From: Phytobacter ursingii
Lineage (GTDB): Bacteria > Pseudomonadota > Gammaproteobacteria > Enterobacterales > Enterobacteriaceae
Direction of reading: 5' to 3'
Assembly (NCBI GenBank): GCA_901456055.1
Contig: CABDWT010000004.1
Location: forward strand, 124,001-188,000
Length of the DNA: 64,000 nucleotides
Shown one piece after another: positions 10,488-21,288 of this stretch. The notes below the pieces were generated by a model. That model was not told the DNA's origin and made no database searches. It worked only from the letters and a program-made list of their open reading frames with translations. Numbering within the stretch: position 1 is the first letter of the stretch; every line of letters begins with the position of its first letter. Both the position numbers and the translations under genes were made by a program.

Positions 10488-11306
10488 ATGCTTCAATTAT
10501 CCATAATATTTCCGCTCCGTGTACAAAATGGCGGCTTATTTATCTCTCGCGGCGTGGGGAGCCATCCATCACGTACACTGCATTCCTGGGAGGTGATTTT
10601 CGTCGAAAAGGGGACATTAGCGATCCGCGAAGAAGATAAACTCTTTACGGTTAATGCCGGCGAAACGCTTTTACTCTGGCCGCAGCGACGACATGTTGGT
10701 GTAGGGGAATTTCCTGCAGATCTTAAATTTTACTGGCTGCATTTTGAATTAACGGCGGCGGCGGAAAAAACAGGGCAAAACAGTGTGCTTTTGTTGCCAC
10801 AACATACTGCATTAAATGATCCGCAATATATGACAGCGTTATTTCGCCAGTTTTTACATGAGCAGGAAAATGTCCATCGCAGCGTGGCGATGGAATGTAT
10901 TTTACTGCTGATTTTGCAACAAATATCGGCCTCGGCGCAAAGTGAGCGAGCCGTGGATAATCCGGGAATGGCGCTCGCCTGGAAAGCCCGGCAGATGATT
11001 GGCACGCAGTTTCATCTGCCGATTTCAGCCTCGACGCTGGCGAAGGAGCTGCACTGTAACGCTGACTACCTGGGACGGGTGTACCGACGCGCCTTTCGCC
11101 TGACGTTGACCGAAGCCATTCATCGCCAGCGGGTGCGGGCGGCCGAAAAATTGCTGATCAGCGATTCGTTGTCGTTAAAAGAGGTGGCGGGGCAGTGCGG
11201 GTTCCACGATGTGGGCTATTTCCGGCAGGTATTTCGCAAGCACACAGGACTGACGCCCGCCGCCTGGAAGCGGCGGTATTGCAAGGAGCATATTAATTCG
11301 GGGTGA
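10488..11306 (+). CDS. AraC-family transcriptional regulator
   Basis: The protein has an amino-terminal AraC-type cupin sensor (GVGSHPSRTLHSWEVIFVEKG, about 20-45) and a C-terminal double helix-turn-helix ending in VAGQCGFHDVGYFRQVFRKHTGLTP. It is divergent from the symporter/GH127 operon and is the likely activator, with an arabinoside inducer. I chose ATG 10488 because the cupin domain begins soon after. The frame is open from 10395 with other starts and no convincing ribosome site, so the start is uncertain. The divergent gap shows a half-conserved CRP motif near 10392-10410. Confidence 0.82.
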   Translation: MLQLSIIFPLRVQNGGLFISRGVGSHPSRTLHSWEVIFVEKGTLAIREEDKLFTVNAGETLLLWPQRRHVGVGEFPADLKFYWLHFELTAAAEKTGQNSVLLLPQHTALNDPQYMTALFRQFLHEQENVHRSVAMECILLLILQQISASAQSERAVDNPGMALAWKARQMIGTQFHLPISASTLAKELHCNADYLGRVYRRAFRLTLTEAIHRQRVRAAEKLLISDSLSLKEVAGQCGFHDVGYFRQVFRKHTGLTPAAWKRRYCKEHINSG

Positions 11307-11321
11307 GGATGGTGCGGTTTT

Positions 11322-11408
11322 TCCCCCTCACCCTAACCCTCTCCCCAAAGGGGCGAGGGGATGGTTTGCTCCCTCTCCCTGTGGGAGAGGGCCGGGGTGA
11401 GGGCATCA
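11322..11408. repeat. CCCTCTCCC-type palindromic repeats
   Basis: Two units lie here: CCCTCACCCTAACCCTCTCCCC...GGGGCGAGGGG and CTCCCTCTCCCTGTGGGAGAGGG with a GGGGTGAGGGCATCAG tail. The tail recurs at 15142-15357 and, in part, at 51326-51454. They separate the convergent araC-like gene and sgbE and may form the 3' ends of both transcripts. Confidence 0.85.
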
Positions 11409-11421
11409 GACAGCAGAAGAC

Positions 11422-12117
11422 TTACTGCCCGTAATAGGCATTCGCGCCGTGCTTACGCAGATAGTGCTTATCCAGCAGTTCAGACTGCATATCCGGCAGC
11501 TGTGGTGCCAGTTGGCGGGAGAACAGACCCATATAGGCGCACTCTTCCAGCACCACTGCATTATGCACCGCGTCATGTGCGTTTTTGCCCCATGCAAACG
11601 GACCGTGGGAGTGCACCAGCACGGCCGGAACCTGCATTGGGTTGAGGTCGCGCGCTTCAAACGTCTTGATGATCACTTCCCCGGTTTCGTACTCGTACTC
11701 GCCGTTGATTTCCTCGGTCGTCATCAGGCGCGTGCACGGAATGGTGCCGTAGAAGTAGTCCGCGTGCGTCGTGCCCCATGCGGGCAGATCCAGCCCCGCC
11801 TGCGACCAGATCGTCGCGTGGCGGGAGTGGGTATGCACAATCCCGCCAATTTCCGGGAAGCGACGATACAGCGCCAGGTGCGTTGGCGTATCAGAAGAGG
11901 GCTTTTTGCTGCCGTCCACGACCTTGCCGCTGGCGATATCCACCACCACCATGTCGTCGGCTTTCATCACCTCGTACTCCACGCCCGAGGGTTTAATCAC
12001 CATCAGTTTGCGGCTTTCATCGACTGCGCTGACATTACCCCAGGTAAAGGTGACAAGCCCGTGGGCGGGTAGCGCCAGGTTGGCTGCCAGCACCTCGGCT
12101 TTCAGTTGCTCTAACAT
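11422..12117 (-). CDS. sgbE: L-ribulose-5-phosphate 4-epimerase SgbE
   Basis: SgbE (YiaS) converts L-ribulose 5-phosphate to D-xylulose 5-phosphate, the last step before the pentose phosphate pathway. The 231-residue class II aldolase-fold protein has the metal-binding [10 protein letters not shown] segment near 95-104 and [16 protein letters not shown]. It closely resembles AraD and UlaF; position after sgbU decides the name. It overlaps the sgbU stop by seven bases and ends the operon at the palindromic repeats. Confidence 0.94.
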   Translation of the reverse strand: MLEQLKAEVLAANLALPAHGLVTFTWGNVSAVDESRKLMVIKPSGVEYEVMKADDMVVVDIASGKVVDGSKKPSSDTPTHLALYRRFPEIGGIVHTHSRHATIWSQAGLDLPAWGTTHADYFYGTIPCTRLMTTEEINGEYEYETGEVIIKTFEARDLNPMQVPAVLVHSHGPFAWGKNAHDAVHNAVVLEECAYMGLFSRQLAPQLPDMQSELLDKHYLRKHGANAYYGQ

Positions 12118-12971
12118 ATGAATCCTCCTTCCTGCATACGGGCTTCAATCCAGCGACGGGCCTGGATGATCTCCAGCACCGGCTCTTTGGCTTTTTCGGT
12201 CCACATCTCAATCAGAAATGCGCCGCGATAATTCAGGTTCTGCAATGTGCTGAATACGTTGACGAAATCCACACAGCCTTCGCCAAACGGCACGTCGCGG
12301 AACTGGCCGGGGCTGGTTTCGGTGACGGGTTGCGTGTCTTTCAGGTGGATGGCGGCGATGCGGTCGATGCCGAGCGCCAGCTCTGCCGGTACGTCGTTAC
12401 CCCACGCGCTGAGGTTGCCCACGTCCGGGTAGACGGTGAACCACGGCGAGGCGAGCATCTCGTCCCATTTTTTCCATTTTGTAATGGAGTTCATAAACGC
12501 GGTGTCCATGATCTCCACCGCCAGCATCACCTGCGCCCCTGCCGCCTGCTCAACGGCCCATGCCAGCCCTTCGGCGAAACGCTGCTGAGTGCCTGCGTCA
12601 TGCTCTTCGTAATAGACGTCGTAACCCGCAAGCTGAATAGTGCGGATACCTAAATCGCGCGCCAGTTTGATTGCTTTGATCATGATGTCGCGGGCGCGTT
12701 CACGCACGGCTTCATCGCGGCTGCCGAACGGGAAACGGCGATGGGCGGAAAGACACATCGACGGAATCGACACATTGGTTTCCAGCATCGCTTCCACTAA
12801 CGAGGCGCGCTGGGCGGTGGTCCATTCGAGTCGCGAGAGTCGCTCGTCGGTTTCGTCGACGGACATTTCCACGAAGTCGAATCCGCAGCTTTTAGCCAGA
12901 ACCAGACGCTCCGGCCAGGATAAGTCTTTCGGTAACGCTTTTTCATAAATACCTAACGGATGGTTGCGCAT
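12111..12971 (-). CDS. sgbU: L-ribulose-5-phosphate 3-epimerase SgbU
   Basis: SgbU (YiaR) is a TIM-barrel epimerase of the UlaE family that converts L-xylulose 5-phosphate to L-ribulose 5-phosphate. The 286-residue protein starts [21 protein letters not shown]. It has conserved metal-ligand acids in VEIMDTAF and [10 protein letters not shown], plus HLKDTQPV and FLIEMW segments. It follows sgbH by two bases and overlaps sgbE. Confidence 0.94.
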   Translation of the reverse strand: MRNHPLGIYEKALPKDLSWPERLVLAKSCGFDFVEMSVDETDERLSRLEWTTAQRASLVEAMLETNVSIPSMCLSAHRRFPFGSRDEAVRERARDIMIKAIKLARDLGIRTIQLAGYDVYYEEHDAGTQQRFAEGLAWAVEQAAGAQVMLAVEIMDTAFMNSITKWKKWDEMLASPWFTVYPDVGNLSAWGNDVPAELALGIDRIAAIHLKDTQPVTETSPGQFRDVPFGEGCVDFVNVFSTLQNLNYRGAFLIEMWTEKAKEPVLEIIQARRWIEARMQEGGFIC

Positions 12972-12973
12972 GG

Positions 12974-13627
12974 TTACGCTCCCCAGATGTCGCGAATGCG
13001 GGCGTGGAATTCTTCGGCGACCTGCTGCGGATTCGCCGCGCCAGACAGCGCGCGTCCGGCAATGAACGCCTTCACATTGATCTCTTTGAACAACGGCAAA
13101 TCGGCAGGGGTGATGCCGCCGGTGACGGAGAGTTCCAGGCCGATGTCGGACAGCGCTTTCATGCGTGCCAGGTCCGCCTCACCCCACTGCTGGCCGCTCG
13201 CCTGGGCGTCACGACCACGGTGATAAATGGCCTGGCGCACGCCGGTGTTGTACCAGTCACGGGCATCATCGAAAGTCCAGTTACCAAACAACTCAATCTG
13301 AATTTCTCCCCCGCGTGCGGCGGCGACGGCATGGCCTTTTTCGATGGTGGCGAGCGGGGCAGCGCAGATGATGGTCATCCAGTTTGCACCCGCTTCCAGC
13401 GCCTGCCGGGCAAGCGTTTCACCGGCATCGGCCACTTTCCAGTCGGCAACGATGGTTTTCTCCGGGCACTGGGCGCGTAAAGCACGCACGGCATGCAGCC
13501 CTTCGCTGAGGCAGAGAATGGTGCCCGCTTCCACGATGTCGACGTGGCCTTTTAACAACGCCACGTCACGCTGGGCGGCGGCAAGGTCGGTGTGGTCGAG
13601 CGCCAGCTGCAGTAATGGTCGGCTCAT
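12974..13627 (-). CDS. sgbH: 3-keto-L-gulonate-6-phosphate decarboxylase SgbH
   Basis: SgbH (YiaQ) decarboxylates 3-keto-L-gulonate 6-phosphate to L-xylulose 5-phosphate. It belongs to the OMP decarboxylase superfamily, shown by the [10 protein letters not shown] motif near 60-70 and the phosphate loop [11 protein letters not shown] near the C terminus. Length 217 (E. coli 220). The start overlaps the lyxK stop as ATGA, giving coupling. The paralogue UlaD catalyses the same reaction; the neighbours decide the name. Confidence 0.94.
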   Translation of the reverse strand: MSRPLLQLALDHTDLAAAQRDVALLKGHVDIVEAGTILCLSEGLHAVRALRAQCPEKTIVADWKVADAGETLARQALEAGANWMTIICAAPLATIEKGHAVAAARGGEIQIELFGNWTFDDARDWYNTGVRQAIYHRGRDAQASGQQWGEADLARMKALSDIGLELSVTGGITPADLPLFKEINVKAFIAGRALSGAANPQQVAEEFHARIRDIWGA

Positions 13628-15129
13628 AAAGAGTGCTCCTTAATACGGGCGTGAAAGCCCTGAAGTGCTTCAATTAAAATTTGGTAACGGTGATATTTGC
13701 GCTGGTAGGCGGCATGGGCGTTCATGTCCGGCGTCAGGGTGTGCATCGCGTAATTAAGCGTCTGCTGGGCATCGCTAAAGTTCTGATAGATGCCGGTGCC
13801 GACCAGCGCGGCGATGGCTGCGCCAAAACAGCCGGTCTCTTCTACCTGGGGGAGTTCAACGGGCAGGCCGCTGACATCCGCCAGCATCTGCATCCACACC
13901 CTGGAATGGGCTGGGCCGCCGGTGACACGCAGGGCGCGCACGTCGGTAAAACGCTCACGCATGCGGTTCAGGTGCGTCATATGGCTGAACACCACCCCTT
14001 CGTAGACCGCCTGTAATAAATGTGCGCGGGTGTGCAGCGCCTGCATGCCATAAAAGCCACTGGTCATGTCGAGCCCGGCGTTGCTGCCATACAGGAAAGG
14101 TAAGAAGAAGACGTCACTACCCGCTTTCGGCAGGCTGTCGACGAGTTTGTTGATCTCGTCAAAGCTGATGTCGCCCCACTGGGTGGTTAGCCATTCCAGA
14201 TTGCCGGAAGAGGTGGGGCTGGCTTCGTGCACAATGTACTTGCCGTCATTGACATAGCGGCCATACACATAAGGGTGTGCTTCGTTGTCGCGCAGCCCTT
14301 TGGCGATACCGCTGGTCACCGCCCAGGTACCCATCACGGCATTGAGCGTGTATTCGTCTTCCAGACCGGCGCAAATCGCGGTGGAAACCACATCAAACAG
14401 ACCGCCCACAACGGGAGTTCCCGCTGCGAGACCGGTAATGGCGGCTGCCTGAGCGGTGATTTCCCCGCTGATCTCGGCTGAACCCACAATCGGCGGCAAC
14501 GCGGGGTCTATCTCGCTAATGCCCAGCCACTGTGTCAGGCAGGGGTCATACTGCCCGGTGGTCATATGGTAGAGATTCGATTCGGAAATATTGCTCTCTT
14601 CGCACCCTTTCACGCCGGTCAAACACCAGCGCAGGTAGTCATGGCCCATCATCACGCAGCCAATTTGTGCGTAACGCTGTGGCTCGTTCTCTTTCACCCA
14701 GCGCAGCAGTGAAGCCGGGTGCCCGGTCCATAAGGTCTGGCGTGTTAACGGGTAGAGTTTTTGTGGAATGCCGTCCTGCTGCCAGCGCTTGACGATTTCC
14801 ATGGCGCGGCGGTCGGAAGAGAGGATCGCGCTACCCAGAGGCTGGTCATTTTTATCGAGCAAAAATAATCCTTTGCCCTGAGCGGAAATGCCCACACCCT
14901 GAATGTTTTCGCCGCCAACGCCGGTCCGTTGCAACAGGCGGGAGATGGTCGCCGCACAGTGCTGCCACAGTTCCGCCATGTCGCGCTCCGCCCAACCTGG
15001 TTGCGGGCTGAGGGTGCGCACGGACTGGCGCTCAATGGCAAATTCTTTACCCTGGCTGTTATACAGTCCTGCTTTCAGATAAGTACCGCCACAATCGATA
15101 CCCAGCCAGAAGGTCTCTTTTTCACTCAT
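13624..15129 (-). CDS. lyxK: L-xylulose/3-keto-L-gulonate kinase LyxK
   Basis: This is a FGGY-family carbohydrate kinase of 501 residues (E. coli LyxK 498). It opens FWLGIDCGGTYLKAG, the phosphate-1 loop, and carries ALRVTGGPAHSRVW and ETGCFGAAIAA near the end. In the yia pathway it phosphorylates 3-keto-L-gulonate made by YiaK, although the family member was first named for L-xylulose. It overlaps sgbH by four bases. A repeat array separates it from yiaX2 upstream. Confidence 0.93.
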   Translation of the reverse strand: MSEKETFWLGIDCGGTYLKAGLYNSQGKEFAIERQSVRTLSPQPGWAERDMAELWQHCAATISRLLQRTGVGGENIQGVGISAQGKGLFLLDKNDQPLGSAILSSDRRAMEIVKRWQQDGIPQKLYPLTRQTLWTGHPASLLRWVKENEPQRYAQIGCVMMGHDYLRWCLTGVKGCEESNISESNLYHMTTGQYDPCLTQWLGISEIDPALPPIVGSAEISGEITAQAAAITGLAAGTPVVGGLFDVVSTAICAGLEDEYTLNAVMGTWAVTSGIAKGLRDNEAHPYVYGRYVNDGKYIVHEASPTSSGNLEWLTTQWGDISFDEINKLVDSLPKAGSDVFFLPFLYGSNAGLDMTSGFYGMQALHTRAHLLQAVYEGVVFSHMTHLNRMRERFTDVRALRVTGGPAHSRVWMQMLADVSGLPVELPQVEETGCFGAAIAALVGTGIYQNFSDAQQTLNYAMHTLTPDMNAHAAYQRKYHRYQILIEALQGFHARIKEHSL

Positions 15130-15141
15130 CTTTTTATCCTG

Positions 15142-15357
15142 GAGTACGCCCTCTCCGCGTGGGAGAGGGCAGGGGTGAGGGCATCAGACCGCACCGGGTT
15201 TACTCCCTCTCCCTGTGGGAGAGGGCAGGGTGAGGGCATCAGACCGCACCGGGTTTACTCCCTCTCCCTGTGGGAGAGGGCAGGGTGAGGGCATCAGACC
15301 GCACCGGGTTTACTCCCTCTCCCTGTGGGAGAGGGCAGGGGTGAGGGCATCAGGCCG
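15142..15357. repeat. Tandem 55-bp palindromic repeat array inside the yia operon
   Basis: Three near-identical units begin at 15181, 15236 and 15291, flanked by partial units. Each holds the palindrome CCCTCTCCCTGTGGGAGAGGG and the tail GTGAGGGCATCAGACCGCACC. The array fills almost the whole yiaX2-lyxK gap, and its TCA supplies the yiaX2 stop codon (TGA at 15352-15350). On the mRNA it would form a row of stable hairpins able to lower or uncouple lyxK expression. There are no unique spacers, so it is not a CRISPR. Confidence 0.93.
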
Positions 15358-16669
15358 CACGTTTGGTCGCATTAACCGCACCCACAGACGACGCTTTGGC
15401 GTCACACTTCGCAGGCAGCAGCAGCGCCATCAGCGCGGCAATCGCCAGAGACACCGCCAGGCAGTAGACGCCCGCATCTTTGCTGTACATGGTGATCAGT
15501 ACCCCCACGGCATACGGACCGCAGAAGCCGCCCAGGTTGCCCAGGGCGTTAATCACGCCGCGTGCGCCGCCGGCCATTTCCGCGCTGAATAGACGTGCAG
15601 GAATGGTCCAGAACACCCCGGCTGCGGATTGCAGGAAGAAGCCGCAGCCGACCAGGGCGGCATATGACAGCCAGATGCTCTCTTTCAGGGTGACGGAGAG
15701 GAACATGCAGGTGGCGAAGCCAATCAGCGGCAGGGAGACGAACAGTTTGCGTTTACCGGTACGGTCGGACAGAGAAGAGAACAGGAACATCCCGGCGATT
15801 GCGCCGACATAAGGCAGAATGGCAAGCATCCCGACCTGGCCCATGCTGGTGTGGGTCAACTCTTTGAGGATGGTTGGCAACCACAGGGTATAGCCATAAA
15901 TCCCGGTCTGATAGAAGAAGTTCAGCGCAATTAACTGCCACATGGTGCGGTCAGATAACACCGCGCCCAGCGAGGCATTGACCACGGTTTTACCCGCAAT
16001 GGCCCGCTGCTCGGCGGCCAGGGTTTCCACCAGATATTTCTTCTCGGCCTCAGAAATCCAGCGCGCTTCCTGCGGACGGTCATAAACGGTCAGCGCCCAC
16101 AGCACCAGCACGACCAGTGACAGCAGACCTTCGATGATGAACAGCCAGCGCCAGTCGAGTGCGGTAATGATCCAGCCGGAGAGCGGGGCGGTGATGATCC
16201 CGGCAATCGGCACGAACATAATGACGATGGCATTTGCACGACCACGTTCGGCATCCGGGAACCAGTTGCTGATCATGGTGAGCACCACGGGCAGCATGCC
16301 GCCTTCCGCCACACCGAGCAGGAAACGCAGTGCCAGCAATTGATATTGATTGGTGACAATGCCGGTCAGGACAGAGATGACCGCCCAGGCGACCAGTGAC
16401 CAGCCGATGAATTTTTTCCCGCTGCCGTGTACCGCGATTTTCCCGCCCGGTACCTGCAAAAAAAGGTAACCAAGGAAGAAAATACCGCCAGCAAGACCGG
16501 CCATAGTGGCGGAAATACCTAATTCTTTATCCATACCGCCGGGCATGGCAAAGGCGATATTCACGCGGTCCATATAGGAAATAATACACGCGATAAGAAT
16601 AGGGGGAATAATTCTTAACCAACGTTGGCGCGGAATATCCACAGATGTAGCGTAAGAGGAAGTGTTCAT
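15350..16669 (-). CDS. yiaX2: MFS transporter YiaX2
   Basis: This is a 439-residue transporter of the anion:cation symporter branch of the major facilitator superfamily, with about 12 transmembrane helices and the YMDRVNIAFAMP signature at helix 1. In Klebsiella the yiaKL-X1-X2-PQRS operon for ascorbate use has an MFS gene at this position instead of the E. coli yiaMNO TRAP transporter; gene order here is the same. The likely substrate is 2,3-diketo-L-gulonate or a related acid. Its stop codon lies in the downstream repeat array. Confidence 0.88.
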   Translation of the reverse strand: MNTSSYATSVDIPRQRWLRIIPPILIACIISYMDRVNIAFAMPGGMDKELGISATMAGLAGGIFFLGYLFLQVPGGKIAVHGSGKKFIGWSLVAWAVISVLTGIVTNQYQLLALRFLLGVAEGGMLPVVLTMISNWFPDAERGRANAIVIMFVPIAGIITAPLSGWIITALDWRWLFIIEGLLSLVVLVLWALTVYDRPQEARWISEAEKKYLVETLAAEQRAIAGKTVVNASLGAVLSDRTMWQLIALNFFYQTGIYGYTLWLPTILKELTHTSMGQVGMLAILPYVGAIAGMFLFSSLSDRTGKRKLFVSLPLIGFATCMFLSVTLKESIWLSYAALVGCGFFLQSAAGVFWTIPARLFSAEMAGGARGVINALGNLGGFCGPYAVGVLITMYSKDAGVYCLAVSLAIAALMALLLPAKCDAKASSVGAVNATKRAA

Positions 16670-16722
16670 ATTAATCTCTCGTTAAAAGTAACTGGCCTTG
16701 CGATTAAAGTGACGCTTTATAT

Positions 16723-17658
16723 TTATTGTCTGGATTTGTTTAACGCGTTAATGCCATCGCGTAATATGGCTATGCGATGATTCGCATCAGCATTAGCATC
16801 AATTTCCAGTAACTTAATACCGGCAAACTGTAATTTTGCTGTGTCAGCCACATTAAATAATTCTTTAGCACTTTCTACCGTGAGCAGGCTTTCCGGGCAG
16901 AAAGGGGCGAAAGGCGTGTGCAGGTCAGTCCATTCACCATACGGCCCTTCGGTGGCGGTGCCGGAGAACATCAGCGCCCCCAGTTTGCCTGCGGCTTTCA
17001 CCACCTGAGTATGTTCCAGCGGCAGGGCGGTGTTACGCCCTTCAATCGCAGAACGCGCCCAGTTAATGCACACATCAATGTTGTAACCGGCGAGGGTTTC
17101 CAGCACGTTTTCCAGTGGCAGAAAACCTTTGCGCGGGGCGGGTTTGTTCATGGCATCGCAGTGTTCCAGTACGAGCGAACATGACCAGTCCCAACTGGCG
17201 ATTTCTTTGATGGAGCGGGCAAACGCCTCGGTTGCCTGCGCCACATCAGCGTTACCGCCCAACGGTGCAGCCTGCAGCTCCAGCGAAATCACCTTGTTGG
17301 CAAAACGCTGGTTTACTGCATTGATTTTATTCAGCAAATGACGATGGAACTCGACGCATGCCCGACGTTGCTCTTCATCGCTGGAGGCCAGGCCGAAGGC
17401 CAGGTTGCCGCCGCTGCGACGACGCATGGTCTCCGGGATGGCGGTGACCACAATCTGCCACTCGCCCGGCGTGTGCCGGAACAACCACTCATCGCCGTAG
17501 GCATGCAGATTCTCATGGCACGGCTGTTCCAGGCCGCGAATGTGCGGCGTATCCGCGAGTAAACGCCAGAATTCCTTCTCTTCCTGTTCGCTTTTTTGGT
17601 GAAACGAAGGCGCACAGGGGTATGCGCCGATAATATAACCGGCGTCATTCGTTTTCAT
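16723..17658 (-). CDS. yiaX1: YiaX1-like protein, DUF4862 family
   Basis: This 311-residue protein matches the position of yiaX1 in the Klebsiella yia operon. It looks like a TIM-barrel protein of the DUF4862 type, with conserved [31 protein letters not shown] and GIKLLEID segments whose acids and histidine could bind a metal. No reaction is established that I know of. An isomerase or epimerase role on a sugar acid in the diketogulonate pathway is inference. Confidence 0.75.
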   Translation of the reverse strand: MKTNDAGYIIGAYPCAPSFHQKSEQEEKEFWRLLADTPHIRGLEQPCHENLHAYGDEWLFRHTPGEWQIVVTAIPETMRRRSGGNLAFGLASSDEEQRRACVEFHRHLLNKINAVNQRFANKVISLELQAAPLGGNADVAQATEAFARSIKEIASWDWSCSLVLEHCDAMNKPAPRKGFLPLENVLETLAGYNIDVCINWARSAIEGRNTALPLEHTQVVKAAGKLGALMFSGTATEGPYGEWTDLHTPFAPFCPESLLTVESAKELFNVADTAKLQFAGIKLLEIDANADANHRIAILRDGINALNKSRQ

Positions 17659-17703
17659 GTTTCGCTCCTCTTATTTATCGGGTATCGATAAATAAACAAC
17701 GGA

Positions 17704-19181
<1,478 letters not shown>

Positions 19182-19212
19182 ACGCTTTCTCCATCACATC
19201 TTCGTTTTACAT

Positions 19213-19231
19213 AGTGGAATGTCATTCCACT
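19213..19231. promoter_or_regulatory. Palindromic operator before yiaK (candidate YiaJ site)
   Basis: AGTGGAATGTCATTCCACT is a perfect 9-1-9 palindrome. An imperfect outer arm ACATAG...CTATGT (19209-19240) extends it. It lies 32 bases before the yiaK start. The core GGAAT-N3-ATTCC has the same layout as GAAAT-N3-ATTTC in the yiaJ/ABC divergent region, and both resemble IclR-family operators. YiaJ is the obvious candidate protein; binding is inferred. Confidence 0.7.
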
Positions 19232-19250
19232 AAACTATGTTGGGTTGTGA

Positions 19251-19277
19251 AAACGCGCCGGCAGGGCCGGTGCGTTT
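19251..19277 (-). terminator. Terminator-like hairpin after the SMP-30 gene
   Basis: On the minus strand this reads AAACGCACCGGC-CCT-GCCGGCGCG, then TTTT: a GC-rich stem with one mismatch and a short U run. It lies 16 bases beyond the lactonase stop and before the yiaK operator. It would separate the ABC/lactonase transcript from yiaK. Confidence 0.55.
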
Positions 19278-19292
19278 CGGTATTAATCCTGT

Positions 19293-20156
19293 TTATCCCT
19301 GAATACGGGAGGGGGCGATGGTCACCCGGTAAAGCGATGTGGTCGCGGTAATAAACAGCGTATTTCCGTCAGGCCCGCCAAACGTGCAATTAGAGACCCG
19401 CTCAGGGACCGGAATAGTTTCCAGCAACGTCCCCTGCGGCGAGAAAATCAAAACGCCGGTCTCGCAACTGCAGAAAATATTCCCCGCCCGGTCAACGCAA
19501 AAGCCGTCCGGAATACCCGGCGCAACCTGGGTGACCACGTGGGAAAATACCGCGCTATCGCCGTCGAGACGGTAAGCGCGAATTTCCCGGCGACCCTGCG
19601 TGGGGAAATCGATAATCGACATATCCGCCACATACAGCCATTTATCATCCGGCGAGAAGGCCAGCCCGTTGGGGCGCTGGGTATCGCTGATGGCGATGGT
19701 GGCCCGATTACCGACGTCATCAAAACGGTAGACGTAGCAGCCGATCACCTGGCTTGCCGCGCGATAGCCCTCTTCGTCGCCGACGATGCCGTAGGGCGGG
19801 TCGGTGAACCAAATCGACCCGTCCTGGCGCACTGCGATATCGTTAGGCGAGTTGAAGCGCAGCCCGTCGATTTTATCCACCAGCAGGGTGTGATTGCCCT
19901 GCTTATCCGTCCGGCTAATACCGCGTCGACCGTGTTCGCAAGTCACCAGGCGCCCTTCGTTATCCAGCGCGTTGCCGTTGGCAAAGTGGGACTCGGCGCG
20001 AAACACACTGACACCACTTTGCGCATTCCAGCGGTACATCTTGTTGCCCTTCACATCGCTGAAAATCACGCTCTGCTGTTCTGCCAGCCAGACCGGGCCT
20101 TCCGCCCAGATGGCCGGAGAACAGAGGCGTTCAAAACTGCCCGCGACGGCTAACAT
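19293..20156 (-). CDS. SMP-30/gluconolaconase-type lactonase
   Basis: This 287-residue protein belongs to the SMP-30/gluconolactonase/LRE beta-propeller family. It has the metal-ligand segments WAEGPVWL (about 17-24), FNSPNDIAV and NGLAFSPDDKWLYVAD. Such enzymes open sugar lactones to aldonic or ketoaldonic acids. It has no signal peptide, so it acts in the cytoplasm. It starts one base after the binding-protein gene. Next to yiaK, a lactone that opens to 2,3-diketo-L-gulonate (such as dehydroascorbate) or another L-gulono/galactonolactone is a reasonable but unproven substrate. Confidence 0.87.
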   Translation of the reverse strand: MLAVAGSFERLCSPAIWAEGPVWLAEQQSVIFSDVKGNKMYRWNAQSGVSVFRAESHFANGNALDNEGRLVTCEHGRRGISRTDKQGNHTLLVDKIDGLRFNSPNDIAVRQDGSIWFTDPPYGIVGDEEGYRAASQVIGCYVYRFDDVGNRATIAISDTQRPNGLAFSPDDKWLYVADMSIIDFPTQGRREIRAYRLDGDSAVFSHVVTQVAPGIPDGFCVDRAGNIFCSCETGVLIFSPQGTLLETIPVPERVSNCTFGGPDGNTLFITATTSLYRVTIAPSRIQG

Positions 20157-20157
20157 C

Positions 20158-21267
20158 TCACTTCACTCCCCAGATAGCTTTGTAGTGATCGCGATACTGG
20201 TTGCCGGGGTCGAATTCGTTGTTCTGACCACCGTCGGCGCTGATGTTCTCTTTGGTGACCAGGTGCGCCGGGGTGACGTAGCCAGACGGTTGTTTGCCGG
20301 CGAAGGCACGGTTGAATTCATCCAGTAACTGCCAGCCGTGCAGTTTCAGCGGCTCCGGCACGGTCGCGACTTGTGCTTTTCCGTCGCGTACGCGCTGGTA
20401 GGCGGTGACGGAACCATCGCCTGCCGAGATGTTGTATGGCGGTTTGCCATCCGTGCCTTTACCCGCGGTTTGCAGGGCCGGGGCCATAAAATCAAAGTAC
20501 AGGTCGTTGATGGCCAGTGAGTATTCGAACTTATCACCATATTTTTGCATCAGGCTGTAGGTCATGCCCGGCATGCGGTTAGAGGTGTCGGCAAGCGGAG
20601 TATCGATAAATTCCACTACCTGGCAGCCGCTGCACTGCTCAATCACTTTCTTCATCGCGTTGGCTTTATCCAGGGCGATTTGGTAGAGCGAGTCGGTGAA
20701 AATCAGCACCTTAGCGGTACCGTTGGATTTCGCGACGGCGTAGAGCGCCGCCATGCGTGACACTTCGTTAGAGTCCGAGGTCACGTTGTAAAAAATGTTG
20801 TAGGCCGGCACCGGGCCCGGTGTCGGAACGGCGTGCCATGCGGTCAGCACGATGCCCTCTTTCACCGCTTTTTTCAGCGGGATTTTGGCGACGTTTGGGT
20901 TCCAGCCACCAATCACAATACCGTCCGGTTTGCGGGCAATCGCCTGGTTCAGCGCCGCCAGTTGGTCTTTCACCGAACCCGCGCCATCCAGCACGTCGAG
21001 TTGCCAGCCCGCGATTTTCGCCGCTTCTTCCAGCCCCTCTTTCACCCCCAGCACGCCGCCGTTTTTCATGTCTGACGCGATGAAGATAATCTTTTTATTC
21101 GGCTGTAACGCCGGGCCCTGCGTTGGGCCATCCCACACGGTGACAGGCGCGGTCGCTTTGGCAATGGCTGCCTGTGCCTGCTGAACATAGCTGTCATCGG
21201 CCAGGGCGAAACCGCTTGCCATCATCAACCCGGCAGCCAGACAGCATTGAACTATTTTGTTATACAT
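20158..21267 (-). CDS. Sugar ABC transporter periplasmic binding protein
   Basis: The protein has 369 residues. The first ~23 form a signal peptide ending ALA before DDSYVQQ. The rest is a type I periplasmic binding fold of the RbsB/XylF kind, with KIIFIASDMKNGG at the start of the first lobe and DGIVIGGWNP further on. It follows the permease by 21 bases and immediately precedes the lactonase, suggesting that it captures a sugar lactone or acid. The ligand cannot be read from sequence. Confidence 0.9.
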   Translation of the reverse strand: MYNKIVQCCLAAGLMMASGFALADDSYVQQAQAAIAKATAPVTVWDGPTQGPALQPNKKIIFIASDMKNGGVLGVKEGLEEAAKIAGWQLDVLDGAGSVKDQLAALNQAIARKPDGIVIGGWNPNVAKIPLKKAVKEGIVLTAWHAVPTPGPVPAYNIFYNVTSDSNEVSRMAALYAVAKSNGTAKVLIFTDSLYQIALDKANAMKKVIEQCSGCQVVEFIDTPLADTSNRMPGMTYSLMQKYGDKFEYSLAINDLYFDFMAPALQTAGKGTDGKPPYNISAGDGSVTAYQRVRDGKAQVATVPEPLKLHGWQLLDEFNRAFAGKQPSGYVTPAHLVTKENISADGGQNNEFDPGNQYRDHYKAIWGVK

Positions 21268-21288
21268 TTTCAGTTCCTTACGCGAGAG

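Noticed and set aside
15142-15357. Possible CRISPR array because of regular tandem repeats
   Set aside because: The units abut with no unique spacers, the period is set by the repeat itself, and no cas gene is nearby.
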